Positions 25,618 through 33,282 of a stretch of DNA of 35,393 nt are shown one piece after another; within the stretch, counting starts at the first letter, position 1; each line of letters opens with the position of its first letter. Where the stretch lies: the NCBI GenBank assembly GCA_029061605.1, contig JAIDRT010000061.1:1-35393 (forward strand), written 5' to 3'. The position numbers were made by a program, and so were the translations under genes. Below the pieces are notes generated by a model. The model was not told the DNA's origin. It ran no database searches and saw only the letters and a program-made list of their open reading frames with translations. The stretch comes from Clostridia bacterium (GTDB lineage Bacteria; Bacillota; Clostridia; Christensenellales; UBA3700).

Positions 25618-28184
25618 TACTTTGCCTCCAACCAACTATTACCGCAAGAACACTCCGCAACGAGTTGGACGTCAAAGTCTGGAGTATTGTTTTGCATATT
25701 GTCTACCAAGAGTTTTTTGACAGGCTCGACCTCTTCAAGAGGACAGTCTATTATCAACTCGTCGTGGACTTGCATTATAAGTTTTGCCTTATATCCGCCG
25801 TCCTTGAGCGCCTTGTGAACTTTGAGCATTGCAACCTTGATAATATCGCTTGCGCTACCCTGCAACGGCATATTCATAGCCACCCTTTCTCCAAAACTTC
25901 TCAAATTGTAGTTGGAAGATTTGATTTCGGGTATATCTCTGCGTCTGTTCATATAGGTGGTAACGTAGCCTTGCTCTTTAGCGATTTCTACGCATTTGTC
26001 CATATATTTTTTCACCTTGGGATAAGTCTCAAAATAACTGTTGATAAACTCTTTTGCCCTATATACAGACACTCCAAGATCTTCGGAAAGTCCAAAATCG
26101 CTTATGCCGTATATAATACCGAAGTTGACGGCTTTTGCCTGCCTTCTCATTTCGTCAGTCACCATTTCAAAAGGTATGCCAAAGACCTTGCCCGCAGTCG
26201 TTCGGTGAATATCCACGCCTTTGTTAAAAGCGTCAATCATCGTTTCGTCACCGCTGAACTGCGCCATAAGACGAAGTTCAATTTGCGAATAATCTGCGCA
26301 CACCAAAGTATTTCCCTCGCTTGCGACAAACATCTTGCGTATCAATTTGCCGTCGCTCTTGCGTATTGGAATATTCTGCAAATTAGGCTCTGTAGATGAA
26401 AGTCTGCCAGTTGCCGTAACAGTCTGTTTAAATACCGTGTGTATCTTATGTTTGCTGTCGATAAGCGGTAGCATACCGTCAAGATAAGTCGATTTGAGTT
26501 TGGACAACTCGCGTTGACGAAGTATCAGAGGCACTATTGGATGCTGATTTTTGATAGAATTGAGCACGTCGACGTTGGTAGAATACCCCGTCTTGGTCTT
26601 TTTGCCTGTCTTAAGTCCAAGATCTTCAAATAGCACGCTCGCCAACTGCTTGGTGGAATTGACGTTGAACGGCTTGCCTGCAAGTTGCATAATCTCACCC
26701 AAAATGCTGTCAAGTTCCTGCGAGAACTTTTTGTTCAACTCGTTGAGTATATCGACGTCTACTTTAAATCCCGCCTCTTCCATATCAAAAAGTACGTCCA
26801 CCAAAGGCAACTCTACCTCTTTGTATAACTTGACAAGGTCTCTTTCCTCAAGTTCTCTGTCAATAATACCGTCTATATAATAGATGAGCGCAGCCTCTTC
26901 ACCTTCCGGAAGGTTATACGCGTTGAACAATTCTTGCTCTGACTTGTAATTGCGATTGGCGTCCACAAGATATGCCTTGAGCAATACGTCACTGTCTACG
27001 CCGTTGAGTTTTACGCCGTCGTGAGAAAGCACGCGCATATTATTTTTGAGATCGTAACAAATTTTGATTATCTTGTCGCTTTCAAATACGCCTTTCATAG
27101 CGTCGATAAATTCGTTATAGTTGATGCCGTCGCCTAAAAGATTGTCGGATATGACGATATTATAACATTCCTCGTCAGTCGCCAAAGTCACTCTCTGCGA
27201 AAGCGAAAAGGCAAACTTGCCTTGCATAATCAAATGCGATATAACGTCTCCAAGCCCCTGCAAATCGTCAATATCCACGGACTTGGGAATATTGACCTCG
27301 TTTTTGCTATCTTGCGCGTCTTGGCTCTCTTCGCCGTCAAAATTCATTCTATCGGCTATCTTGGTAAGTTCTAAAGCCTTGAGAAGCCTCTTGACCTCCT
27401 GCGGAAATACAGGATTGAATTTTGCGCCGTCCAAAGAGTCAAACTGGATGGGAGAATTGACGTTGATAGTCGCAAGGTCATAAGACAGATACGCCATATC
27501 CTTATTGGCAACAAGTTTTTCTTGCAATTTGCCTTTTATCTCGTCTATATGGTTGTACACTCCGTCCAACGTGCTGTATTTTGCAAGCAAATCTCTCGCC
27601 GTCTTTTCGCCAACGCCTGCAACTCCGGGAATGTTGTCCGAAGAATCTCCCATAAGCGACTTTAGGTCTATTATCTGCGACGGAACAAGCCCTTCGCTCG
27701 CAAGCATATCTCTATCGTAATAAGCAATCTCTGTGATGCCTTTTTTGGTAAGCAACACAGTCGTGGTGTCGTCAATGAGTTGCAAGGAATCCTTATCTCC
27801 TGTGACGACAAAGGTCTCTACGGAAAATCTCTTTGCCAAAGTGCCTATTATGTCGTCGGCTTCGTAGCCGTCCATCTCCACAATGGGAATATTCATTGCC
27901 GAAAGTATCTCTTTGAGAGGCGCAAGTTGGCTTGCAAGTTCTGTCGGCATAGGCTTACGCGTAGCCTTGTAGCCCTCATACATAGCCTTACGGAAAGTAG
28001 GCGCTTTGCGGTCAAACGTAGCAATAATATGCGTAGGATTGTAAGTCGATACTATCTTCAAAAGCATATTCATATACCCGAATATCGCGCCTGTAAACTG
28101 TCCGGAATGATTAGATAGGTTTGGCAGAGCGTAATACGCTCTATTAATCAAAGAATTGGAATCCAAAAGAATTAGTCTGTCCAT
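25617..28184 (-). CDS. polA: DNA polymerase I
   Basis: 855 residues, a normal length. It acts in Okazaki-fragment processing and repair. The 5'-3' exonuclease domain is at about 1-290 (LLDSNSLINRAYY, EADD at 108-111, GDSSDNIPGVAGVG at 179-192). A 3'-5' exonuclease-like domain follows (about 300-455). The polymerase domain has motif A DYSQIELR (631-638), motif B RRQAKAVNFGIIYG (680-693) and motif C QVHDEL (805-810). In the middle domain the expected FDTET-type acidic motif reads FSLSQ (326-330), so proofreading is predicted to be absent, as in Taq and Bacillus enzymes. GAGG precedes the ATG, and a consensus promoter lies upstream (28201-28229). The gene is coupled to coaE. Confidence 0.96.
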   Translation of the reverse strand: MDRLILLDSNSLINRAYYALPNLSNHSGQFTGAIFGYMNMLLKIVSTYNPTHIIATFDRKAPTFRKAMYEGYKATRKPMPTELASQLAPLKEILSAMNIPIVEMDGYEADDIIGTLAKRFSVETFVVTGDKDSLQLIDDTTTVLLTKKGITEIAYYDRDMLASEGLVPSQIIDLKSLMGDSSDNIPGVAGVGEKTARDLLAKYSTLDGVYNHIDEIKGKLQEKLVANKDMAYLSYDLATINVNSPIQFDSLDGAKFNPVFPQEVKRLLKALELTKIADRMNFDGEESQDAQDSKNEVNIPKSVDIDDLQGLGDVISHLIMQGKFAFSLSQRVTLATDEECYNIVISDNLLGDGINYNEFIDAMKGVFESDKIIKICYDLKNNMRVLSHDGVKLNGVDSDVLLKAYLVDANRNYKSEQELFNAYNLPEGEEAALIYYIDGIIDRELEERDLVKLYKEVELPLVDVLFDMEEAGFKVDVDILNELNKKFSQELDSILGEIMQLAGKPFNVNSTKQLASVLFEDLGLKTGKKTKTGYSTNVDVLNSIKNQHPIVPLILRQRELSKLKSTYLDGMLPLIDSKHKIHTVFKQTVTATGRLSSTEPNLQNIPIRKSDGKLIRKMFVASEGNTLVCADYSQIELRLMAQFSGDETMIDAFNKGVDIHRTTAGKVFGIPFEMVTDEMRRQAKAVNFGIIYGISDFGLSEDLGVSVYRAKEFINSYFETYPKVKKYMDKCVEIAKEQGYVTTYMNRRRDIPEIKSSNYNLRSFGERVAMNMPLQGSASDIIKVAMLKVHKALKDGGYKAKLIMQVHDELIIDCPLEEVEPVKKLLVDNMQNNTPDFDVQLVAECSCGNSWLEAK

Positions 28185-28200
28185 AAATACCTCTATATTA

Positions 28201-28229
28201 ATTATACATTATTTCCAAAATAAATTCAA
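28201..28229 (-). promoter_or_regulatory. Promoter of polA-coaE
   Basis: On the minus strand TTGAAT (28229-28224) and a consensus TATAAT (28206-28201) are 17 bases apart, ending 17 bases before the polA ATG. Confidence 0.7.
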
Positions 28230-28523
28230 TTTAATTAGATATTGAAATTTTAGTTTGATTTATCTGTAAAATCTAGCCATTTTCTGTCGTTGACAATATT
28301 TCTTAAAAAATAATTAAAAGTTTGCACTATTTACTGACAAATAATTAGTAATTCTGCAAATTGCATAATAATTTTGCGGATTTATGTGATATTTTAGGAA
28401 TTTTTTATGGACAAAACGGCATATATTATTATAAAATACCGCAATATATATTCTAAAAATGCTCCTTTTAGACATTACAAAATAATTTTAGATTGCAATA
28501 TTGGTGCAAAATTATTGCGAGTA

Positions 28524-28532
28524 TGATATAAT
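28524..28532 (+). promoter_or_regulatory. Extended -10 promoter of the Na/Pi symporter gene (near-leaderless)
   Basis: TGA followed by TATAAT (28524-28532) is an extended -10 box with no good -35. Only nine bases separate it from the ATG at 28542, and no Shine-Dalgarno site is visible. Confidence 0.5.
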
Positions 28533-28541
28533 ATCAGCGAT

Positions 28542-30383
28542 ATGTTTGAATCGATACTACTTTTGTTGGGCGGTCTAGGCACCTTCCTTATCGGACTTAA
28601 AATGATGGGCGACAATCTGCAAAATATTGCAGGCGACCGTCTTAAACTACTTTTCAACAAAGTCAGCAATAATAAATTTATGGGCATAGCAACCGGCGCA
28701 GGAATTACGGCTGTAATTCAATCGTCGTCCGCCACCACGGTAATGATAGTCGGCTTCGTCAACGCAGGAATGATGACGCTCAAACAGGCAACCAGTATCA
28801 TTATGGGCGCAAATATAGGCACGACGATTACGGCGCAAATCACGGCTTTGCAAAGTTTGCCTATTACTCCGTTTTTGACGGCTTTGGCGTGCGTAGGCGC
28901 ATTTATGGCAATGTTTGGAAAGGACAAAATTGCCAAGGCAGGTATGCTTATAAGCGGTATCGGTATTATATTCGTGGGTATGCGATTTATGAGCAACTCT
29001 ATGAATAACATCAACAACAGCCCTGCAGTAATAAATATACTTTCTTCTGCAACCAATCCATTCCTGCTTATGTTGATAGGTCTCGTATTTACGGCAGTAT
29101 TCCAATCTTCGGCGGCTACAACCTCGATTTTGATCACGCTCTGCTCCGTATCGGTAGAAGGCGGCGGTCAACTTATGACATTGCAAAGCGCAATATTTGT
29201 CACGCTGGGTATAAATATCGGCACTTGCGTAACGGCTATGCTTGCCTCCATAGGCGCAAATACCAATGCAAAAAGAGCGTCGGTGATCCACCTGCTTTTC
29301 AACGTATTTGGTACGGCTATATTTATGATATTTATCTTTATTGCGCCACTTATCAGCGAAAAACTCGCTATACATTATTGGCTAGCAAAAGCATTCCCCA
29401 ACGTGGTCAGCACGCAAATAGCAATGTTCCACACGATATTCAATATCATTTCGACTTTGATACTTCTCCCATTCACCGGCGGGCTTACAAAGTTGGCGAC
29501 GTTGATAGTCAGAGAAAAGAAAAAACCTGAAGGCGCAGAAGAGGAAGACCCCAATTACAAATTTGCGTTTATTGACGAAAGAATACTCAAGACACCGTCA
29601 ATTGCGCTTATGATGTTGAGAAAAGAATTGGTGGCTATGGCTCACTTATCCAAAGAAAACTTCGACATTGCCTTTGAATGTCTCAAAACACTCAATTTTG
29701 ACAAGCAAAAAGAGTTTGAAGAGAGAGAAAAAAAGATAGACTTCCTCAACAAAAAACTTACTAAATACGCTGTCAAGATTTCTGCAAAAGATATATCGTA
29801 TAAAGAAGAAAAAGAAATCGCATCGTTTTACCACGCAATCTCTGATATTGAGAGAGTGGGCGACTATGCGGAAAACATATGCGAATCTGCGCAAGAACTC
29901 GTGGATTACAAACTCACCTTCTCTGACACAGCAATCGAAGAATTGACAATGATGAAGAGCGCAGTCGACAAACTTTACGAAAACGTGATTGCAGCGTTTG
30001 AGGCAAAAAGCCTTGCGCTCAAAGAAGAAGTCGACGGATACGAAGACTTGGTCGATACGTATAACGAAGATCTTGAGAAAAACCATATCGCAAGACTGCA
30101 TAACAACGAGTGTTCGTCAGAAAGCGGCGGCATATTCCTCTCAATAGTAAGCAATATGGAGAGAATTGCAGACCACTTCCGCAACGTATTTAAGAGTATG
30201 ACTACTTACGTCTCCCCTGTCAAAATCAAAGCAAATATTAAAGATAATTCCAATACTTCAAATGTTCAAGCAGTTGCGGACGTAGTCGAAGAAACCAATG
30301 CCGCGCAAAGCGAAAATCAAAACTCAACGCAAAACGATATCGCAAGCGGTAGCGTGATTTCAAAAGTAAGCGAAAATAAGTAA
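28542..30383 (+). CDS. Na+/phosphate symporter family protein with PhoU-like C-terminal domain
   Basis: 613 residues. Two inverted copies of the Na/Pi-cotransporter repeat are visible by their QSS motifs. The first is QSSSATTVMIVG (60-71) followed by MGANIGTTITAQ. The second is QSSAATTSILI (188-198) followed by LGINIGTCVTAML. About nine hydrophobic segments lie between residues 5 and 325. The remainder (about 345-560) is helical and acidic with a PhoU-like pattern (FYHAISDIERVGDYAENI, then SNMERIADHFRN), followed by a low-complexity Asn/Ser tail. The family moves phosphate into the cell with sodium and is often used when phosphate is plentiful; the PhoU-like part probably gates it. The start lacks a Shine-Dalgarno site and sits nine bases after an extended -10 box. 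Confidence 0.92.
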   Translation: MFESILLLLGGLGTFLIGLKMMGDNLQNIAGDRLKLLFNKVSNNKFMGIATGAGITAVIQSSSATTVMIVGFVNAGMMTLKQATSIIMGANIGTTITAQITALQSLPITPFLTALACVGAFMAMFGKDKIAKAGMLISGIGIIFVGMRFMSNSMNNINNSPAVINILSSATNPFLLMLIGLVFTAVFQSSAATTSILITLCSVSVEGGGQLMTLQSAIFVTLGINIGTCVTAMLASIGANTNAKRASVIHLLFNVFGTAIFMIFIFIAPLISEKLAIHYWLAKAFPNVVSTQIAMFHTIFNIISTLILLPFTGGLTKLATLIVREKKKPEGAEEEDPNYKFAFIDERILKTPSIALMMLRKELVAMAHLSKENFDIAFECLKTLNFDKQKEFEEREKKIDFLNKKLTKYAVKISAKDISYKEEKEIASFYHAISDIERVGDYAENICESAQELVDYKLTFSDTAIEELTMMKSAVDKLYENVIAAFEAKSLALKEEVDGYEDLVDTYNEDLEKNHIARLHNNECSSESGGIFLSIVSNMERIADHFRNVFKSMTTYVSPVKIKANIKDNSNTSNVQAVADVVEETNAAQSENQNSTQNDIASGSVISKVSENK

Positions 30384-30413
30384 TTTGCTTTAAAACACCT
30401 CAACAGGAATTTT

Positions 30414-30448
30414 ATATTGATGTTATCATAATAAATAACTTCCAATAT
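30414..30448 (+). terminator. Weak AT-rich hairpin, possible terminator of the Na/Pi gene
   Basis: ATATTG (30414-30419) and CAATAT (30443-30448) can pair, with GTTAT/ATAAC inside, about 30 bases after the stop codon. The stem is AT-rich and interrupted, and only a weak T-run follows. Confidence 0.3.
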
Positions 30449-30466
30449 ATTTAATTGTAGATTTTG

Positions 30467-30667
30467 TCAAGATAAAATACCGTCAAAGGTTTCGTCAAAA
30501 ATGTCACACAACTTTGCTAATATTTCAAAACTCGGTTGACAAACTTGCTTTTCCCAAGCGCTAACAGTCCTTTGGTCAACGTCTAATAATTCAGCAAGTT
30601 GCTTTTGAGTCATCCCTGCTGAACTTCTTAAACTCTTCAAATTTTCTGCAAAACGCACTTCTTTCAT
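30467..30667 (-). CDS. Small XRE-family (HTH_3) DNA-binding regulator
   Basis: 66 residues from ATG 30667. The whole protein is one lambda-repressor-type helix-turn-helix: a first helix ENLKSLRSSAG, the HTH MTQKQLAELLDVDQRTVSAWE (about 20-40), then PSFEILAKLCDIFDETFDGIL. A longer frame reaching 30835 exists, but its first residues (SFRPERSEVEKSQ) translate the dispersed repeat and are not protein-like; the spacing to the domain also favours ATG 30667. No good Shine-Dalgarno site is seen. A palindrome (30709-30723) upstream may be its own operator. It is divergent from the small gene at 30973 and might control it. Confidence 0.8.
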   Translation of the reverse strand: MKEVRFAENLKSLRSSAGMTQKQLAELLDVDQRTVSAWEKQVCQPSFEILAKLCDIFDETFDGILS

Positions 30668-30708
30668 ATTTAAAAGTTTACCAAAGACTATAGTATTTAT
30701 GTTAGCAT

Positions 30709-30723
30709 ACCAAAAATTTTGGT
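30709..30723. promoter_or_regulatory. Palindrome, candidate operator of the XRE regulator
   Basis: ACCAAAA, one central A and TTTTGGT form a perfect 7-base inverted repeat 42 bases upstream of the regulator's start. The half-site TACCAAA recurs at 30679-30685, 29 bases away. This layout suits an autoregulated small repressor. Confidence 0.45.
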
Positions 30724-30791
30724 GTACAATATAAAAAGCAAAGGAGAAATTAGTCTTGCAATTGAACAAGAAGTATTCAGTTATAAAAACT

Positions 30792-30875
30792 GATTGAGAT
30801 TTCTCCACTTCACTTCGTTCCGGTCGAAATGACAAGATTTTATGTCACCTCGAGCGTAGTCGAGAGGTCTAATCC
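30792..30875. repeat. Dispersed repeat pair, opposite orientations
   Basis: A plus-oriented ATTTC/GAAAT copy (TTGAGATTTCTCCACTTC, then GGTCGAAATGACA) at 30792-30833 is followed by an inverted ACCTC/GAGGT copy (GTCACCTCGAGCGTAG, then TCGAGAGGTCTAATCC) at 30844-30875. Confidence 0.85.
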
Positions 30876-30917
30876 GATTAATTAAAATATTTTATCAGTT
30901 GCTACCTGAAACTTTAA

Positions 30918-30944
30918 ACTTTTGTCTCAAAAGTGATTTATAAT
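30918..30944 (+). promoter_or_regulatory. Promoter region of the DUF6809-like gene with overlapping palindrome
   Basis: ACTTTTG, TCT and CAAAAGT (30918-30934) form a perfect 7-base inverted repeat lying just upstream of a consensus TATAAT (30939-30944). No -35 match is seen, which would fit a promoter under operator control. Confidence 0.45.
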
Positions 30945-30972
30945 TAAAAAAATTGTTAAGGAGACAAAAACT

Positions 30973-31254
30973 ATGAAACAAAAAGATTCTGCTATCCTAC
31001 AAATATTTAACTATGGCAAATTTGAAAATATCCCCAAAAGCGACGAATACCACGATGCATTATGTGAGTTGATTGATAAAATAGAAAAGTTTGAAAATCA
31101 ACTCAAAGATTATCCAAACTTTCTAGAAACATTTAAAGAAGTGATGAATGCCTCTGACTACGAAAACGCTGTGTACTCTGACGACGTGTATATTCAGGCA
31201 TTTTCATTTGGTCTTGCCATAGGACAAGAAGTGTTCAGTAAAAAATTTGATTGA
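30973..31254 (+). CDS. Small DUF6809-like protein
   Basis: 93 residues. AAGGAG lies 11 bases before the ATG. The pattern resembles the small DUF6809 proteins of Clostridia (from memory, not searched): a short ILQIFNYGKFENIP start, an acidic helix (DEYHDALCELIDKIEKFENQLKD) and a closing YIQAFSFGLAIGQEVFSK helix. No catalytic motif or membrane segment is visible and the function is unknown. The stop codon TGA is part of the next dispersed repeat (TTGAGATTTC), so the repeat has landed at or inside the original gene end. The gene is divergent from a small XRE regulator. Confidence 0.75.
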   Translation: MKQKDSAILQIFNYGKFENIPKSDEYHDALCELIDKIEKFENQLKDYPNFLETFKEVMNASDYENAVYSDDVYIQAFSFGLAIGQEVFSKKFD

Positions 31255-31352
31255 GATTTCTCCACTCCGCTGCGTTTTGGTCAAAATGACATACTATTGA
31301 GCGAGCGTCTTAATCTATTTTGTCACCTCGAGCGAAGTCGAGAGGTCTAATC
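31250..31352. repeat. Dispersed repeat pair, opposite orientations, first copy carrying a gene's stop codon
   Basis: A plus-oriented ATTTC copy (31250-31291, ending GGTCAAAATGACA, one stem mismatch) is followed by an inverted ACCTC/GAGGT copy (31322-31352). Confidence 0.8.
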
Positions 31353-31360
31353 AGTACTTG

Positions 31361-31404
31361 GCTTCCTCTTGAGGGGAGTCTCCGCCATTGGCGGTGGTGA
31401 AGTG
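31361..31404. repeat. Structured G-rich repeat element
   Basis: CTTCCTCTTGAGGGGAG leads into CCGCC-ATT-GGCGG (31382-31394) and ends GGTGAAG. The inner stem is perfect and the outer CTTC/GAAG can pair. It sits between the dispersed repeats and a terminator, like the C/G hairpin at 1959-1987. Confidence 0.5.
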
Positions 31405-31414
31405 TCTTAAAATA

Positions 31415-31449
31415 AAAACTCCTCTCTTGTAAAACGAGAAAGGAGTTTT
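31415..31449 (-). terminator. Intrinsic terminator of the membrane-protein operon
   Basis: On the minus strand AAAACTCCT (31449-31441) pairs with AGGAGTTTT (31423-31415), followed by TATTTT. It begins 24 bases after the stop of the gene at 31473 and resembles the terminator at 2172-2202. Confidence 0.8.
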
Positions 31450-31472
31450 GATTATTAATATTATTAAGCGTA

Positions 31473-32435
31473 CTACTCTATTGGATCGTTAAGCACTGCT
31501 TCTTTATACTTCTTGGTTGGGTCGACTACGTGCTGTTGATCTCTATAGTACTTCTTGCCCTTATAATGATAGTAATTGACCATATCGTGGGCTTGAGTAA
31601 GCACAGCGCAAAGGCTCCATACGATTATTATACCAAAGCCAAACGTGCATACAGTCACGATTATGCCCAATATAAGAGTTGCAAGATACAATACAAAGTA
31701 TACTCCCAATTGGTCTTTAAAACGCTTGGTAGCCATCTTGAAATTGAGAGCCAAACTCTCCTTGACTGTTAAATCCGATACGACGTATGCAGGCATCCAC
31801 CCTGCAAACAACGCTCTCTGTATGGACACTGTCAGCAAAGCCGTAAAATATGCGCCTACTATACCCAAGAAATTATTTGCCGCACCCAACAAAAAGCCTA
31901 TGCCAAGACTTAAACCGACGACAACTATCATACACCCTATAAATACTCCGACGTACGCCAAAGAGAATTTAAAGGATTTTGCCAAATTGGCAATCATATT
32001 AGATAAAAAGCCGTATTCGCTGTCGGACGACATAAAGGCGTGCAAAGTGTCTGTGACCGTGTAAAGGCACATATGATAAAACACGCTGAAAAGCGTAGCC
32101 AGTATGACTATTGCAATGATACCGCCCCATATTGAGCCGACGTGATTTTTGGTGATCACTCCGATATCTTTTATAATGTCTACTAGAGCCTGATAATATT
32201 CATTTGCTCCGCTTTGCTGAATTCCGTCTCCGCTGAAAATCGACTTGAGATAATCTTTTAGCGCTCCGCCTATACCAAGACCTTTTAAATCGTGGACATA
32301 TCCGCTCAACGTCGGAGCCAATATAGCGTAGCCTATTATACCAAAGAAAAGCATTGCTATCAAAAGCACAAGTATTACTTGATATATAAGCGAAAACTTG
32401 GATATCGTAATACTAAACGAATCTTTTACGATCAT
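31473..32435 (-). CDS. Multi-pass membrane protein of unknown function
   Basis: 320 residues. I do not recognise a specific family. About six or seven hydrophobic segments are visible: about 17-40, 105-130, 155-185, 190-208 and two in 245-285. The long polar segment at about 42-100 between the first two contains Gly/Asp/Ser-rich sequence. The tail is Lys/Tyr-rich (YYHYKGKKYYRDQQHV). It resembles the loosely defined DUF975-like or glycerophosphodiesterase-type membrane domains only in general layout. The start overlaps the stop of the upstream gene (ATGA), with GGGAGG before it, so the two membrane proteins are made together and may form a complex. A terminator follows. Confidence 0.8.
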   Translation of the reverse strand: MIVKDSFSITISKFSLIYQVILVLLIAMLFFGIIGYAILAPTLSGYVHDLKGLGIGGALKDYLKSIFSGDGIQQSGANEYYQALVDIIKDIGVITKNHVGSIWGGIIAIVILATLFSVFYHMCLYTVTDTLHAFMSSDSEYGFLSNMIANLAKSFKFSLAYVGVFIGCMIVVVGLSLGIGFLLGAANNFLGIVGAYFTALLTVSIQRALFAGWMPAYVVSDLTVKESLALNFKMATKRFKDQLGVYFVLYLATLILGIIVTVCTFGFGIIIVWSLCAVLTQAHDMVNYYHYKGKKYYRDQQHVVDPTKKYKEAVLNDPIE

Positions 32436-33250
32436 AATTTAAGATCCTCCCTTTCCAATTCTTCAACGTCAAAATAGACGACGTAAACCAATACTCCTAT
32501 ATAGGAAGCAATCAACCAATAGAATAAGAATGAAAACATTGCCAAAAGATAATTTGCGCCCTTGAATGGGAAAACTATCAACAACACCATTGGCAAACTT
32601 GCCAAAAACATCACCCACAGAATACTGCCAAACACCTTGAATATTCTTGCGCTTAGCGAATATACCGAATGACCGAATGCCTTGAACAATCCAAAGCCTT
32701 TCATTGTCATATTGGGTATCGTGAGCAACGACATAGACAAAAAGAGCAATTCTATCAACAAAAATAAAAGAGACAGAATCAGACACATAGGCAATGCGTT
32801 GTGGAATAACTTGATCGTCGTGTATAAGAACGTTGATAGCAAGATCGCAAGCACCTCCAAAGACACGAAGAGCATAAGAAGATACTTAAGCACCGGTATG
32901 AAATTGTCGTTGAGGTGTGAGCCTATCATTTTCCACCTTCCTCTATTGTCAAGTCCATAACGCATCTTTTGGCGAATAGATCCTGACAAAAGCGAAAGAA
33001 AAATAATCGAAATAACTATGGATATAATGATAAACGAAAACCGCCACGCGCCTGTATATCCATTGATCTTTCTGTAGATATCAATAAAAGAATGATAGGT
33101 CTCCTCTTTTTTACCTATGCTGACAATTATCTCAACTACGTTCAATGGATTCAACAAAATGCCAAGCAAAACAGTAGGCACAAACATAATGCCCATACTT
33201 CTCAAAAAGTTGTGTCTAATGTAACTTAAAGTCATCTTTGAATATCTCAT
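32432..33250 (-). CDS. Multi-pass membrane protein of unknown function, partner of the next gene
   Basis: 272 residues with about six hydrophobic segments: about 15-45, 68-90, 118-143, 150-178, 205-230 and 232-258. Between them is a basic stretch (RQKMRYGLDNRGRWKMIGSHL, about 98-118 without helix character). I recognise no catalytic or transport motif. AAGGA precedes ATG 33250. It starts 32 bases after the HAD gene at 33283 and overlaps the next membrane gene by four bases, so HAD, this gene and the next may be one operon. Its general plan (amino-terminal helix, basic loop, paired helices) matches that of its downstream neighbour, so they could be distant relatives. Confidence 0.8.
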   Translation of the reverse strand: MRYSKMTLSYIRHNFLRSMGIMFVPTVLLGILLNPLNVVEIIVSIGKKEETYHSFIDIYRKINGYTGAWRFSFIIISIVISIIFLSLLSGSIRQKMRYGLDNRGRWKMIGSHLNDNFIPVLKYLLMLFVSLEVLAILLSTFLYTTIKLFHNALPMCLILSLLFLLIELLFLSMSLLTIPNMTMKGFGLFKAFGHSVYSLSARIFKVFGSILWVMFLASLPMVLLIVFPFKGANYLLAMFSFLFYWLIASYIGVLVYVVYFDVEELEREDLKL

Positions 33251-33282
33251 AGGCTTTCCTTCAAATTAGTATTATTTATTTG

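Larger units (their letters stand above)
28185..28541. other. AT-rich divergent intergenic region
   Basis: No gene is seen in these 357 bases between divergent polA and the Na/Pi symporter gene. The polA promoter lies at one end and an extended -10 promoter for the symporter at the other. The middle is about 80 percent A+T with no clear hairpin and, unusually for this window, no dispersed repeat. Confidence 0.6.
30668..30972. other. Divergent region between XRE gene and DUF6809-like gene
   Basis: No gene in these 305 bases. It holds a half-site TACCAAA (30679-30685), a 15-base palindrome (30709-30723), two dispersed repeats (30792-30875), a second palindrome (30918-30934) and a -10 box (30939-30944). 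Confidence 0.6.

Noticed and set aside
28647..29375. Long minus-strand frame opposite the Na/Pi symporter gene
   Set aside because: It is a shadow of a gene with two clear QSS symporter motifs and has an Arg/Tyr/Cys-rich composition.
30668..30835. Amino-terminal extension of the XRE regulator
   Set aside because: The extra residues translate a dispersed repeat (SFRPERSEVEKSQ) and an AT-rich spacer holding the candidate operator; ATG 30667 starts directly before the domain.
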